Part shown: positions 26,095 through 35,560 of the stretch, in pieces
Numbering within the stretch: the first letter of the stretch is position 1
How the letters are laid out: each line of letters begins with the position of its first letter
From: Sediminibacterium sp.
GTDB taxonomy: Bacteria > Bacteroidota > Bacteroidia > B-17B0 > Aurantibacillaceae
Reading direction: 5' to 3'
Assembly: GCA_030054095.1 (NCBI GenBank)
Contig: JASGCO010000008.1
Coordinates: 53,721 to 117,720, forward strand
DNA length: 64,000 nt
Program-made: the position numbers and the translations under genes
The notes under the pieces: model-generated
Databases searched by the model: none
Told to the model about the DNA's origin: nothing
What the model saw: the letters and a program-made list of their open reading frames with translations, nothing else

Positions 26095-26102
26095 CAAAAA
26101 TA
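26095..26102 (-). promoter_or_regulatory. -7 promoter element for the GT2 gene
   Basis: On the minus strand TATTTTTG is an exact TAnnTTTG match 9 bp upstream of the GT2 start codon. TGG at 18-bp spacing is the closest -33 candidate. The leader would be only a few bases. Confidence 0.45.
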
Positions 26103-26166
26103 ACAAAGTTTAGTTAATTGCCACAGTTTAATTTGCCCAATATTAGCGTATCTTTAGCCTTTCTCC

Positions 26167-27624
26167 GTGCGATTGAAAAAACTACATAGTTTAATATTAA
26201 GAACTTTTCTGCCGCCCTTTATCAGTACACTGTTTATCAGTGTTTTCCTGTTTTTTCTGGTACAAATAGTGATTACTTACCTCGACGATCTTATCGGAAA
26301 AGGCATTAGTACCGTCGATTTGTTAAAGTTGTTTACGTATGCCTGGATTGCCATTATCCCGCAATGTATTCCATTAGCAGTATTACTGGGGTCAATCATG
26401 TGTTTTGGTAACCTTGCCGAAAATTACGAACTGGCCGCCATGAAATCGTCGGGATTATCGCTTTTCCGTATCATTAAGCCGGTTTTTGTTTTTATTATTC
26501 TATTGTCGGCTACTACGTTTGTGTTTAATAATTTTGTTTTACCCATAGTTACGCTCAAATCGCAATCGCTGCTGTGGGATATACGACAAAAAAAACCGGC
26601 AGTATTTATAAAAGAGGGGATTTTTTATAACAAAATTGATAATTACTCCATCCGCGCCGGCACCAAAAGCAAAAATAACGACACCCTTAAAGACCTTCTC
26701 ATATATGATCATAGCGCCCATCAGGGCAATATTGTTCAGTTGTATGCGCGTTACGGACTTATTACGCAGACATCCGATACCAACTATCTGGTGTTACGAT
26801 TGCTGAATGGTAACCGCTATGAGGAAGTACAGAAAGATCCGGGAGTAACAAATCAATCCAGGCCAATGATGCAGTTGAGTTTTAAACGGATGCAGGTCAA
26901 CATACCTCTGGTGGATTTTAAGTTGAAACGTACGGATGAGGAGCAGTTTAAGGGGCATGGGGAGATGCTGAATATCTGGCAAATTGACTCTGTTTCTGAT
27001 TCGCTTCGTGGTCAGATAGATAAACGGTTTGTGACCATTCAGCAACAGGCTAAAAGTTATTTTTTTACATGGACAACAACCTTTTTAAAATCTAATGCGC
27101 ATCCTAAATATTATCTACAGGTAGATACTTTTTATAAAAGGCTAACAAAAGAAGAAGCGTTGCGGTGTATAGAGAATGCCATGAACCTGATACGTTCTTC
27201 CAACGCGTTTTTGGATGGAGTTATCCCTAATATTGAGTCAGATCGTTCGGGACTTATCAGCTTTACAATTGAATGGCATTCGAAAATAGCGGTATGTTTT
27301 GCCTGTTTTGTTTTGTTCTTTGTTGGAGCGCCCCTGGGAGCCATTATAAAGAAAGGAGGAATGGGGTTACCGGTGGTAGTAGCGGTGTTCTTCTTCCTTG
27401 CTTATTTTATTTTAACGGAAGGGTTTCGTAGCGCGGCAGAGGAAGGGGCTATTGCTCCATGGATAGCAATGTGGGCTCCACTGGCTATTTTTTTACCAAT
27501 CAGTGTATTTTTGACCTATAAAGCAGCAAAAGATTCATCGTTGTTTAACCTTTATGCTTACTTTGGATGGGCGATAGAATGGTTTGGCCGTTTTAAAAAG
27601 AAAGAGAAAAATAAAACCAGATAG
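26167..27624 (+). CDS. LptF/LptG-family permease
   Basis: 485 residues with six transmembrane helices: three at the N-terminus (about 15-120), a periplasmic domain of about 130-365, and three at the C-terminus. Family landmarks are YAWIAIIPQCIPLAVLLGSIMCFGNLAENYELAAMKSSGLS near 58-98. LptF and LptG are the membrane subunits of the ABC exporter that extracts LPS from the inner membrane. Bacteroidota often have one LptF/G-like gene per locus, so F versus G is left open. GTG start at 26167; the TTG two codons later is an alternative. The next gene overlaps its stop by one base. Confidence 0.9.
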   Translation: MRLKKLHSLILRTFLPPFISTLFISVFLFFLVQIVITYLDDLIGKGISTVDLLKLFTYAWIAIIPQCIPLAVLLGSIMCFGNLAENYELAAMKSSGLSLFRIIKPVFVFIILLSATTFVFNNFVLPIVTLKSQSLLWDIRQKKPAVFIKEGIFYNKIDNYSIRAGTKSKNNDTLKDLLIYDHSAHQGNIVQLYARYGLITQTSDTNYLVLRLLNGNRYEEVQKDPGVTNQSRPMMQLSFKRMQVNIPLVDFKLKRTDEEQFKGHGEMLNIWQIDSVSDSLRGQIDKRFVTIQQQAKSYFFTWTTTFLKSNAHPKYYLQVDTFYKRLTKEEALRCIENAMNLIRSSNAFLDGVIPNIESDRSGLISFTIEWHSKIAVCFACFVLFFVGAPLGAIIKKGGMGLPVVVAVFFFLAYFILTEGFRSAAEEGAIAPWIAMWAPLAIFLPISVFLTYKAAKDSSLFNLYAYFGWAIEWFGRFKKKEKNKTR

Positions 27625-28793
27625 TGCTGATGCTTGTGTTACATATTATTTTTATCATAAGTGCACTTTGCATAGCACATACGTATGTGTTTTATCCCTT
27701 GTTTTGTATCTGGCGAGTCCGTAACCATAAGCGACCTGTTTTAGAGCGGATGACCTCCGTTAATTTACCGGAAGTAGCCGTAGTATTTGCTGCTTATAAT
27801 GAAGAAGCAGTCATTGAGGCCAAATTAAAAAGTATTTATGAGGGAAGTTACCCTCTGAATAAAATACATGTTTATGTAGGATCCGATGCGTCTACAGACC
27901 GGACAGAGGAAATAGTTAAAACGATTTCTGAACATGTTCCCGGAATCACCCTACAGCGCTTTCCCGGACGTATGGGCAAAACCAGAATTGTAAATGAACT
28001 GGTGCAGCAGGTTAAACAACCGGTATTGATAATGACGGATGCAAACGTTATATTTAAAGCAGATGCTATAGAAGTTCTGGTAAACCGCCTGGAAAGCACC
28101 GGCGCGGCTATTGTGGGGGCAAACATATACAAGGAAGCAAAGAAAGAAGAGGGGATTGTTGTTCAGGAAAAAGCATATATGCGTTTGGAAAACCGTATTA
28201 AACAGGCAGAGAGTGACATGTGGAAATTGGTGATTGGTGTAGAAGGCGGATGTTATGCCATGCGGCGCGCATTATTTACGCCTGTTCCCGATCATTTTAA
28301 GGTAGATGATTTTTACATAACATTTACTGCTTTGGCCGCTAAACAGAAAGTATTGTTTGAGGAAGACGCGGTGTGTTTTGAAGATGTGCCGGTTCAGCAG
28401 GAAGTGGAGTTTAAACGTAAAGCAAGAATATCAACAGGAAATTTCCAGAATCTGAAACAATTCCGGACGCTTTTATGGCCACCTTACCGTCCGCTGGGAT
28501 TCGCGTTTTTGTCGCATAAAGTGTTACGTTGGTTAACGCCTTTTTTTATACTGCTCTGCCTGTTAAGTTCATTGGCGCTTATGGTGGTGTCTAATCTGTT
28601 TCTGATTTTGTTTATCGGACAACTGGTATTTATGATGATTCCCTTTTTAGAGCGACGGTTAAAAACAGGGAGTCGTTTAATGACCTACATTTCTCATTTT
28701 TATATGATGAATCTGGCCTTACTGATTGGTTTTTTCCGGTTTATGAATGGCGTAAGTGACAGTATCTGGGAGCCCACCAAACGTAATGTGTAA
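27624..28793 (+). CDS. family 2 membrane glycosyltransferase
   Basis: 389 residues: N-terminal transmembrane helix (about 1-22), GT2 catalytic domain (VVFAAYNEEAVIEAKLKSI near 51-69, VGSDASTDRTEEI, MTDANVIF) and a C-terminal trio of helices (about 300-375). The layout resembles poly-N-acetylglucosamine or hyaluronan synthases. Start is GTG 27624, overlapping the LptF/G stop by one base; ATG 27630 is an alternative and gives the same protein less two residues. It lies between an LPS exporter subunit and an OstA-like gene, so a role in a surface glycan is a fair inference. Confidence 0.88.
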   Translation: MLMLVLHIIFIISALCIAHTYVFYPLFCIWRVRNHKRPVLERMTSVNLPEVAVVFAAYNEEAVIEAKLKSIYEGSYPLNKIHVYVGSDASTDRTEEIVKTISEHVPGITLQRFPGRMGKTRIVNELVQQVKQPVLIMTDANVIFKADAIEVLVNRLESTGAAIVGANIYKEAKKEEGIVVQEKAYMRLENRIKQAESDMWKLVIGVEGGCYAMRRALFTPVPDHFKVDDFYITFTALAAKQKVLFEEDAVCFEDVPVQQEVEFKRKARISTGNFQNLKQFRTLLWPPYRPLGFAFLSHKVLRWLTPFFILLCLLSSLALMVVSNLFLILFIGQLVFMMIPFLERRLKTGSRLMTYISHFYMMNLALLIGFFRFMNGVSDSIWEPTKRNV

Positions 28794-28799
28794 CAGGCA

Positions 28800-30332
28800 A
28801 TGAAGGTGGAAAAATACATACTCTGGTTATGGTTGTTGTGTTTGGGATTGGCCGTTAAAGGTCAGCAAGTAACCCAACCCGATACAGATGGTAAAATTAT
28901 ACAGGTAAAACATGCCTCTAAACTGAGCTATGATAAGAATTTTGTTAACGCAAAACTGCTCACCGGAAATGTAGTGTGTGAACACGATGGTGCTGTTTTG
29001 TCTTGCGATACAGCCTATCTGTTCGATGATAAGCGAATGAAAGCGAGGGGGCATATCTCCATTGTAAAAGGCGATAGCATTTTTGTTACCGGTAATAAAC
29101 TGGATTATGAATCTTCCACAAAATTGGCGGTGCTCGAAGGAAGTGTAAGGTGTGTGGAAAAGGACATGATTCTCACAACCGATTATATGACGTTTGATGT
29201 AGCTAAATCGGTAGCAAATTATTATAATGGCGGTAAGATTATAAATAAGGAAAATACGTTAGTAAGCAAGAACGGACATTATTATTCCAAAAGCAAAGAA
29301 GTAGCGTTTCATTACGATGTGGAATTAACCAATCCGGATTATAAAATGAAGAGCGACACACTGCGGTATAATACGGCTACAAAAATTGCGTATTTCCTTG
29401 GGCCAAGTGTTATTACCAGTAAGGAGGATTATATTTATTGCGAAAATGGTTGGTACGATACGGAAAAGGAAAAGTCGCAGTTTAGCCGGAATGCACTACT
29501 GGTAACTAAAAATCAAAAACTGAGAGGAGATAGTTTGTTATACGATCGTAAAGCTAAAGTAGGCCGGGCATTTAATAATGTACAATTGATTGATACGTCT
29601 CAAAAATCTATACTGTATGGGAATTATGTAGAGTACCATCAAAAAGGTTCAAAGGCCTGGGCAACCCGTAAACCGGTATATGCACGGATTATAGAAGAGG
29701 ATACTTTGTTTCTGGGGGCCGATACACTTTTTCATACAGATGTGGATTCGGTTCATAATTTTTTAAATGCTTACCATCATGTGCGCATCTTTAAAAAAGA
29801 CATGCAGGCTATTTGTGACTCCGCTACATTTGATACTAGGGATTCATTAATGCAGTTATTCCGGATGCCCATGTTATGGAGTCATAACTCGCAAGCTACA
29901 GCCAAACACATAAAAGTATTTGTAGGAGATAAAACATTGAATGGATTCCGCTTAGAGAGTAATGCGTTTCTGATCAACAGAATTGATAGTACGGAAATGT
30001 TCAGTCAGTTATCCGGGAAAACAATTGACGGATTCATTAAAAAGGATACGATTCGTAAAGCTTTGGTGAGAACCAATTCGGAGATTTATTATTATGTGAA
30101 AAGTAAAGGAAAGATTATCGCCTTAAATAAAACGCAGTGTGAAGATGTACAAATTTATTTTAAGAAGGGTGATGTGGATCAGTCCACCTTCTTAAAAAAG
30201 CCCACCAGTACGATCACGCCAATTAAAGAAGTAAATGTAAAAGAAGCACGTTTAAAAGGCTTTAACTGGCAGCCTAATAAAAAACCTTTGTCGGCAAAAG
30301 ATTTGCATGTTTCAAAGTCAAGTAAGCCCTGA
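28800..30332 (+). CDS. OstA/LptA-like periplasmic beta-jellyroll protein
   Basis: 510 residues with a signal peptide ending AVKGQ. Repeated OstA-type strands are visible: LTGNVVCEHDGAVLSCDTAYLFDDK, ARGHISIVKGDSIFVTG, LEGSVRCVEKDMILTTDYMTFD. LptA/OstA proteins bind LPS and bridge the periplasm between the inner-membrane exporter and LptD. This long form with duplicated jellyroll segments is characteristic of Bacteroidota. It starts 6 bp after the glycosyltransferase and ends the LptF/G-GT2-OstA unit. Confidence 0.9.
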   Translation: MKVEKYILWLWLLCLGLAVKGQQVTQPDTDGKIIQVKHASKLSYDKNFVNAKLLTGNVVCEHDGAVLSCDTAYLFDDKRMKARGHISIVKGDSIFVTGNKLDYESSTKLAVLEGSVRCVEKDMILTTDYMTFDVAKSVANYYNGGKIINKENTLVSKNGHYYSKSKEVAFHYDVELTNPDYKMKSDTLRYNTATKIAYFLGPSVITSKEDYIYCENGWYDTEKEKSQFSRNALLVTKNQKLRGDSLLYDRKAKVGRAFNNVQLIDTSQKSILYGNYVEYHQKGSKAWATRKPVYARIIEEDTLFLGADTLFHTDVDSVHNFLNAYHHVRIFKKDMQAICDSATFDTRDSLMQLFRMPMLWSHNSQATAKHIKVFVGDKTLNGFRLESNAFLINRIDSTEMFSQLSGKTIDGFIKKDTIRKALVRTNSEIYYYVKSKGKIIALNKTQCEDVQIYFKKGDVDQSTFLKKPTSTITPIKEVNVKEARLKGFNWQPNKKPLSAKDLHVSKSSKP

Positions 30333-30507
30333 AGTATCTGTATTGTAGTAAAACGGAAGTGTTGGAATAAAATCCCAGAAGCAATTTTGTATAAGGATGG
30401 AGCGAATTATCTGGTTAAGCGTTGTGCATCTGCGTATTCAGATTGTGAAAAAAAGTAAAAACCGGTAGTGCTAAGATTGTCTTATACTTTAAAACGATTA
30501 TATTGTA

Positions 30508-30527
30508 TTACGATTTGAATATCGTAA
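30508..30527. promoter_or_regulatory. palindrome upstream of the antiporter gene (possible operator)
   Basis: TTACGAT-TTGAAT-ATCGTAA is a perfect inverted repeat with 7-bp arms and a 6-bp centre, 78 bp before the antiporter start in a 272-bp gene-free stretch. The geometry suits a dimeric repressor site. No regulator gene is adjacent. Confidence 0.4.
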
Positions 30528-30604
30528 CAAATATAAACGCTATTTGTTTGTTTAACCAATGCCTCAGGTGTATTGAAGGTATCTGAGATTTCAAAGTTAG
30601 TTTT

Positions 30605-31795
30605 ATGACAGTAACAATTATTATAACCATTTGTGTATTATTGCTTTTCGCTTACGTATTTGATATCAGCGCTTCACATACAAAAATTCCGTCAGTTATT
30701 CTCTTATTAATACTTGGCTATCTGGTTAAACTGGTAGCTGATTTTTTTAGTATTGCTATTCCGGATCTGTCCGGGATTTTACCCCTGCTTGGTACTGTCG
30801 GATTGATTCTTATCGTTTTGGAGGGGGCTCTGGAATTGGAATTAAATAAAGAGAAACTGCCATTTGTAGGCAAGGCGGCGCTTATTGCGCTGTTACCCAT
30901 AATGCTGTTTAGTTTCGGATGGGCGTATTTGTTTCATTATTTCGGAAACGTTTCTTTAAAAACAGGGTTGGCTAATGCCATTCCACTCGCCATTATCAGT
31001 AGCGCGATCGCAATTCCGAGCGCTCATAACCTTAAACCTGTTGACCGTGAGTTTGTAACTTACGAAAGTAGCCTTTCCGATATTATTGGAGTCATCTTCT
31101 TTAATTTTATTACACTAAATGATACCATTGATGCTGCATCCTTCGGCCATTTTGTTATGCAGTTGAGTGTTATGCTTTTGATTACAGTACTGGCAACGTT
31201 AGGATTAGCTTATCTCTTAAGCAGAATAAGGCATCATGTTAAGTATGCGCCTATTATACTGATGATTGTTTTAATTTATGCCATTTCGAAAGTGTATCAC
31301 TTACCAGCTTTGTTATTTGTGCTTCTTTTTGGGTTGTTTTTAGGGAATCTGGATGAGTTAAAGACCAACCGTTACGTGCGCTATCTTCAGCCTGAAGTAT
31401 TAAATCAGGAGGTTCATAAATTCAAAGAACTGACAACGGAAATCGCTTTTCTTATCCGGGCACTTTTCTTTTTACTGTTTGGTTATCTTATCGAAACCTC
31501 GGAGTTATTTAACACGGAAACAGTACTCTGGTCGGCAGGGATAACGGTATCCGTATTTTTAATGCGTTGGGTATTCTTGAAGTTGTTCAAATTGACAATT
31601 ATGCCGTTAACGTTTATTGCCCCCAGAGGTTTAATTACTATATTATTATTTTTAAATATTCCGGCAGGTCAGAATTGTGCAATAGCCGGAAAACCACTTA
31701 TTATTCAGGTTATTATCCTCACGGCAGTATTTATGATGCTTGGTTTGATGTTGGGCAGTCAAAAGCAATCAGCAGTAGAATCCAACGTAGGGTAA
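30605..31795 (+). CDS. cation:proton antiporter (CPA1/NhaP-like)
   Basis: 396 residues with about 12 hydrophobic helices. The pattern SHTKIPSVILLLILGYLVK at the start and the ASALAPTDP-like region SSAIAIPSAHNL near 136-147 are typical of CPA-type exchangers, although the canonical ND/DD pair is hard to place by eye (YESSLSDIIGVIFF near 158-171 carries the likely Asp). It lacks the C-terminal RCK domain. Probably exchanges Na+ or K+ for H+. Monocistronic, terminated by the hairpin at 31816-31851. Confidence 0.85.
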   Translation: MTVTIIITICVLLLFAYVFDISASHTKIPSVILLLILGYLVKLVADFFSIAIPDLSGILPLLGTVGLILIVLEGALELELNKEKLPFVGKAALIALLPIMLFSFGWAYLFHYFGNVSLKTGLANAIPLAIISSAIAIPSAHNLKPVDREFVTYESSLSDIIGVIFFNFITLNDTIDAASFGHFVMQLSVMLLITVLATLGLAYLLSRIRHHVKYAPIILMIVLIYAISKVYHLPALLFVLLFGLFLGNLDELKTNRYVRYLQPEVLNQEVHKFKELTTEIAFLIRALFFLLFGYLIETSELFNTETVLWSAGITVSVFLMRWVFLKLFKLTIMPLTFIAPRGLITILLFLNIPAGQNCAIAGKPLIIQVIILTAVFMMLGLMLGSQKQSAVESNVG

Positions 31796-31815
31796 CAACC
31801 GATTTGACAAATAAG

Positions 31816-31851
31816 AAACGCCTCTTCAGGTAAAAACCGAAAGAGGCGTTT
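31816..31851. terminator. bidirectional terminator
   Basis: AAACGCCTCTT (31816-31826) and AAGAGGCGTTT (31841-31851) form an 11-bp stem with a 14-nt loop between the convergent antiporter and YceI genes. Confidence 0.85.
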
Positions 31852-31867
31852 TAGAAAGTAAATAAAT

Positions 31868-32392
31868 TTATTTCTGCTTCACAAATTGTACATCCGCGCT
31901 TAGTTGTATGTCTTCACCCAGTAAAACACCTCCTGTTTCAAGCGCTGCATTATACGTTAAACCAAAATCGGTACGGTTTATTTTTCCATGAACCGAAAAT
32001 CCGGCTTTTTCATTCCCCCACGGATCTTTGCCCAAACCATTGAACTCCGCGGTTAAGCTTACAGGTTTGGAAACGCCTTTAATGGTAAGTTTACCATCCA
32101 GTTTACCGCTGTTTTGATCGTAAGCTGTACTTTCGAACCGGATTTCAGGAAATTGCTCCGCATTAAAGAAATCGCCTGTTTTTAAGTGACCATCGCGTTG
32201 TTCATTACCTGTATTAATACTGTCAACAGCAGCCGTAAACAAAATGTTGCTATTACTGAAATCATTGCCACTATTTTGAACGCTGGCATTGATAACATTA
32301 AACGATCCGCGCACATTACTGATCATTAAGTGTTTAATTTTAAAACCTACTTCACTGTGAGTAGGATCAAGGTTCCACGATGTTGTTTCCAT
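31868..32392 (-). CDS. YceI family protein (lipocalin-like, polyisoprenoid binding)
   Basis: 174 residues of the YceI/TT1927b fold: WNLDPTHSEVGFKIKHLMISNVRGSF, SINTGNEQRDGHLKTGDFFNAEQFPEIRF, LTIKGVSKPVSLTAEF. The family binds polyisoprenoids such as ubiquinone precursors. This copy has no signal peptide, so it is cytoplasmic, as in many Bacteroidota paralogues. Single gene with its own promoter. Confidence 0.93.
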   Translation of the reverse strand: METTSWNLDPTHSEVGFKIKHLMISNVRGSFNVINASVQNSGNDFSNSNILFTAAVDSINTGNEQRDGHLKTGDFFNAEQFPEIRFESTAYDQNSGKLDGKLTIKGVSKPVSLTAEFNGLGKDPWGNEKAGFSVHGKINRTDFGLTYNAALETGGVLLGEDIQLSADVQFVKQK

Positions 32393-32414
32393 GTTAATTT
32401 ACTTTTAAGATAAT

Positions 32415-32422
32415 CAAAGGTA
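32415..32422 (-). promoter_or_regulatory. yceI-type gene -7 promoter element
   Basis: On the minus strand TACCTTTG is an exact TAnnTTTG match 22 bp upstream of the YceI start. No strong -33 TTG. Confidence 0.5.
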
Positions 32423-32477
32423 GTGGAGTGGAGAAGGAAACGAAATAACCTACATTAAGAAATGAACAATAGTTGTA

Positions 32478-33410
32478 TTAGTCAACGCGCAGAGTTTGTC
32501 CTACTTTTAGATAGTATCGCTTTTTTGTACCGTTCATAGCCATCAACTGATGCATACTGAGTCCGTATTTATTGGCAATCGCGTGCCAGCTTTCTCCTTT
32601 TTGAACGGTATGTAAAAAGGAATTTCCGGGATAAGCGCAAACACCATGTCTGGTGTTTTTGATAATGATTTCAGGACAGTACGTTTTACTTTCGTTTAAT
32701 GACACGATGTTTTCTGGATTTACTGCCTGCCCCTTATACCGTATCTCGAAGTGCAGGTGCGGACCAGAACTACGGCCGGTGCTTCCGCCAAGTCCGATGG
32801 GCTGACCACTAAGCACAACTTGTCCGGGTTTTACTTTCATTTTTGATAAATGCGCGTAAACGGTTTCCAGTCCGTTGGGATGCATTATAATAACCACATT
32901 GCCAAAACCACCGGAGTTTTTGGCAACCCGTACTTTTCCGTCGAACGCTGCAACAACCGGATCGCCACGCCTGAGATCAATGTCAATACCTTTGTGCATT
33001 CTGCCATCGCGCCAGCCATAATGACTGGTAACAATGCCACTGCGGGGAAGAGTGTAAAAACTAAGTTGCTCATTTTCCAGTTTCAGGCGCTCAAAGGTTC
33101 CTATCGTATCTGTTGTGGGAAAAAGGACTTTTTCATCTTGCTGATCGTAAAAATTAAGATCGGAAAGGTTGGGATTCAAAGTTATGGTGTAGGAAAGTTG
33201 ATTTTGTTTTAGTAAACTATGGTAATACTTAACAAGCTCAATGGTAGCTTCATCTACTTTTTCTAATTCCAGAAGTGAGTCAACATAATGGGAAAGATAG
33301 GCTTTGGTAACAAGAAGCGTTGCGGATTTGCGCGTAATACTATCTTGCTGAGCCTGTAGAACAAAGCCGCAAAAGAAGATACCAATAAGTATGAAGAACC
33401 ACCTAATCAC
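32478..33410 (-). CDS. M23 (LytM-type) metallopeptidase with C-terminal LysM
   Basis: 310 residues: signal peptide to about 20 (FVLQAQ), helical spacer, M23 domain at about 125-238 with zinc ligands His139 and Asp143 (HKGIDID) and HLH 218-220 (GPHLHFE), then a LysM domain at about 262-309 (HTVQKGESWHAIANKYGLSMHQLM). The active-site residues are complete, so it should cut peptidoglycan cross-links in the periplasm, unlike catalytically dead EnvC/NlpD activators. GTG start, since no ATG precedes the signal peptide. Confidence 0.93.
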   Translation of the reverse strand: MIRWFFILIGIFFCGFVLQAQQDSITRKSATLLVTKAYLSHYVDSLLELEKVDEATIELVKYYHSLLKQNQLSYTITLNPNLSDLNFYDQQDEKVLFPTTDTIGTFERLKLENEQLSFYTLPRSGIVTSHYGWRDGRMHKGIDIDLRRGDPVVAAFDGKVRVAKNSGGFGNVVIIMHPNGLETVYAHLSKMKVKPGQVVLSGQPIGLGGSTGRSSGPHLHFEIRYKGQAVNPENIVSLNESKTYCPEIIIKNTRHGVCAYPGNSFLHTVQKGESWHAIANKYGLSMHQLMAMNGTKKRYYLKVGQTLRVD

Positions 33411-33425
33411 TTCAAAATGAAGAGA

Positions 33426-33455
33426 CTAAAATACAATTTTTGAGCTTTCCTGCAA
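33426..33455 (-). promoter_or_regulatory. promoter of the M23 peptidase gene
   Basis: On the minus strand TTG (33453-33455), 19 bp spacer, TATTTTAG (33426-33433), one mismatch to TAnnTTTG. The GTG start of the gene is 15 bp downstream. Confidence 0.5.
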
Positions 33456-33487
33456 GAAAAAATGAATAGGCGATGTAAGTGGCCAAA

Positions 33488-33934
33488 TTACCGGATACGG
33501 TCAGCGCTTTTTAAGAGGTCAATATCCTTTTGGATAAACCGTGCCGCCATAAAGCAAAGAATACTATTAAGAGCAGGTAAGTAAATAATCCAGTTTTTTT
33601 GTGCATTTACTGTTTCAGGGTGAAGAAGTGGCAAAAACAGTAAAACCACTACTAATACAGCATTTACGCCAGAAAGTAGGAGACTTTGTAGTTTTTGGGT
33701 ATTTCTGCGCCTGTATAAAAAAATGGCGGTAAAACCCGATAAAAGTAAAATGGCATTTAATACAACCGCTATTTTAAAATAGATAGTAGTCGGAATTTCA
33801 TTACTGGGAAGCAGTAAAGCAGTTGATTGTGAGTGACCTTGCAAATCAGACCAACTTACCACTGGTATAAAAACTAAGAGGAGATGAACAAGAGTGGCTG
33901 CTAAGAGGAAAAGAGTTTGTTTACGTTGAATCAT
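33488..33934 (-). CDS. DUF4293 membrane protein
   Basis: 148 residues with four transmembrane helices; starts MIQRKQTLFLLAA, the usual DUF4293 opening, and ends with a polar tail (FIQKDIDLLKSADRIR). Common in Bacteroidota next to rho or in short housekeeping clusters; no known function. Its start overlaps the Nudix gene stop by ATGA. Confidence 0.9.
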   Translation of the reverse strand: MIQRKQTLFLLAATLVHLLLVFIPVVSWSDLQGHSQSTALLLPSNEIPTTIYFKIAVVLNAILLLSGFTAIFLYRRRNTQKLQSLLLSGVNAVLVVVLLFLPLLHPETVNAQKNWIIYLPALNSILCFMAARFIQKDIDLLKSADRIR

Positions 33935-34371
33935 ATTACGTTTTTTAAGAGTTCCGCTACTTTTTTATCACCGGCAAAGGTAAACTGTTTTTCCGATATT
34001 TCCGAAAGCGGAAGCCACCTGAAGCATTGTTGTGCATGATCCGGACTGTCTTTAAACAAAGAGGGGGCAAGGCTTTGTGGATATTCAGGTAAGTTTACGG
34101 CCTCAACCAGATAATAAATGCTGATCACCTGGCTCTTATTAAAAGCGGATGGAATGAAAAAATCTGTTGTGTAGAAATGACGGTTTACATGCACCTCTAC
34201 TTGTAATTCTTCCCGAAATTCACGTTTTAAGCCATCTATGGTACCTTCACCATATTCAAGCCCTCCTCCCGGAAATTTGGTCATTTCGTAGCCATTTATT
34301 TTTTCATCTGAAATGAGAACACAATCCCCTTGAAGGATTAAACCATATACCCTTACATTAAACGGATACAT
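33931..34371 (-). CDS. Nudix hydrolase
   Basis: 146 residues with a Nudix box at about 36-58 (GGLEYGEGTIDGLKREFREELQV): the G-x5-E-x7-REUxEE core is complete but the usual Gly after xEEx is Gln. Metal-dependent hydrolysis of a nucleoside diphosphate-linked substrate is expected; the specific substrate is not readable. Located between the nucleoid-associated protein gene (gap 3 bp) and DUF4293 (ATGA overlap), so all three form one operon. Confidence 0.9.
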   Translation of the reverse strand: MYPFNVRVYGLILQGDCVLISDEKINGYEMTKFPGGGLEYGEGTIDGLKREFREELQVEVHVNRHFYTTDFFIPSAFNKSQVISIYYLVEAVNLPEYPQSLAPSLFKDSPDHAQQCFRWLPLSEISEKQFTFAGDKKVAELLKNVI

Positions 34372-34374
34372 TTT

Positions 34375-35424
34375 TTATTCTTCGTTAGTATAATACAATT
34401 TATAGAATTTTAACCCACGGTCTTCGTCATAGCCACGTTCAACATAATCATGCCGTGAATGAATATAAATGTGGAAATTCTTGTCCAGTTTTACCACGCT
34501 ACGCATGTATTTTTTATTCTTGTTAACGGCGGTGGCACTTACATCAAATTCATCAATGGCGGTTAAGTCCATACGTTTGTTGTAATCGGTGCGGTAATCC
34601 TTAAAAGCGTTGATAATTTCAGGTTCAACCAGAACTTCTTTTTCAAATTCATTCAGGTTAAACCGGTCTTTTTCTTTAAAGAAACCAGTGCTACGGTTCA
34701 ACATCATCATTTGATCTTGTTTGGCAACGTTGTTAGCTTCAGTAAGTATTTCCTCGCAAAAACCACGCGACGCATCCATAAAGTTTTTAGTATGATAGTA
34801 AGCGTTTTGTTTCAATTTGGAACCCAAAAAATCATCCTCCCAGTACAAAGCGCATTCGGCTATTTTATTGTTGGTGTCTATTACACTCAATTTATAACCG
34901 TTTGACGAATCGGTATTAAACACCAGGCAACCCTTATCCAGTTTATTAATGGCGATTCCATTTTCTGTGTCCACATCAAACTCTTCCACATGCTGATACA
35001 CTTTTAAAAACTGCTCCTTATTTTCCGATTTAAAAAAGCCTACCGCGTCGCACAGTTCGCCATCCACCATGGCATCCTTAAAAAAACAAACAAAAAATTC
35101 ACCGCCTTTTATTTTTGGGTGCATGCTTTGATTATACAAGTGTTGCGCTACTTCTTTACTTATGTCCTGAAAATTTTTCCGGGAAGAAAACAATTCCTCA
35201 CACAACTGAGGGACACTTCGTATGCTTACATCCACGCTTTTTTTAAACTGATAGTAAATATCTGTTTTAAAAGGCGACAGAAAATACCGCAGTAAGGTTT
35301 CCTTCACAAAGTCATCTTTAAAAACCAGAGGGTTACTGCTTAGTGTCAGTTCTTCCCCATTATTTTTATTACCAACATAATGAACGGTAATATGTGTCAG
35401 TTCAGCCCTTGTAAAATCAATCAT
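34375..35424 (-). CDS. nucleoid-associated protein (NA37/YejK-like)
   Basis: 349 residues resembling the 37-kDa nucleoid-associated family (NdpA/YejK). It shows the family pattern of an N-terminal domain with SSNPLVFKDDFVKETLLRYFLSPFK, a middle GGEFFVCFFKD, and the conserved GFFKEKDRFNLNEFEKEV near 265-282. In E. coli these bind DNA and topoisomerase IV. First gene of the minus-strand trio, divergent from the S41 protease; TACATTTA at 35441-35448 (minus) is a possible -7 box. Confidence 0.85.
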   Translation of the reverse strand: MIDFTRAELTHITVHYVGNKNNGEELTLSSNPLVFKDDFVKETLLRYFLSPFKTDIYYQFKKSVDVSIRSVPQLCEELFSSRKNFQDISKEVAQHLYNQSMHPKIKGGEFFVCFFKDAMVDGELCDAVGFFKSENKEQFLKVYQHVEEFDVDTENGIAINKLDKGCLVFNTDSSNGYKLSVIDTNNKIAECALYWEDDFLGSKLKQNAYYHTKNFMDASRGFCEEILTEANNVAKQDQMMMLNRSTGFFKEKDRFNLNEFEKEVLVEPEIINAFKDYRTDYNKRMDLTAIDEFDVSATAVNKNKKYMRSVVKLDKNFHIYIHSRHDYVERGYDEDRGLKFYKLYYTNEE

Positions 35425-35560
35425 AACCGGATTAAAACCCTAAATGTACAGCTAATAAAAGCGGATAGCGAAGAACTTGTTTTAACAAAATTTAAACAGA
35501 CCAGCTTAAAATTGGCAGGATTTTCGCAATAAAATACCTGCAAAGTACCGTTGTAACTGT

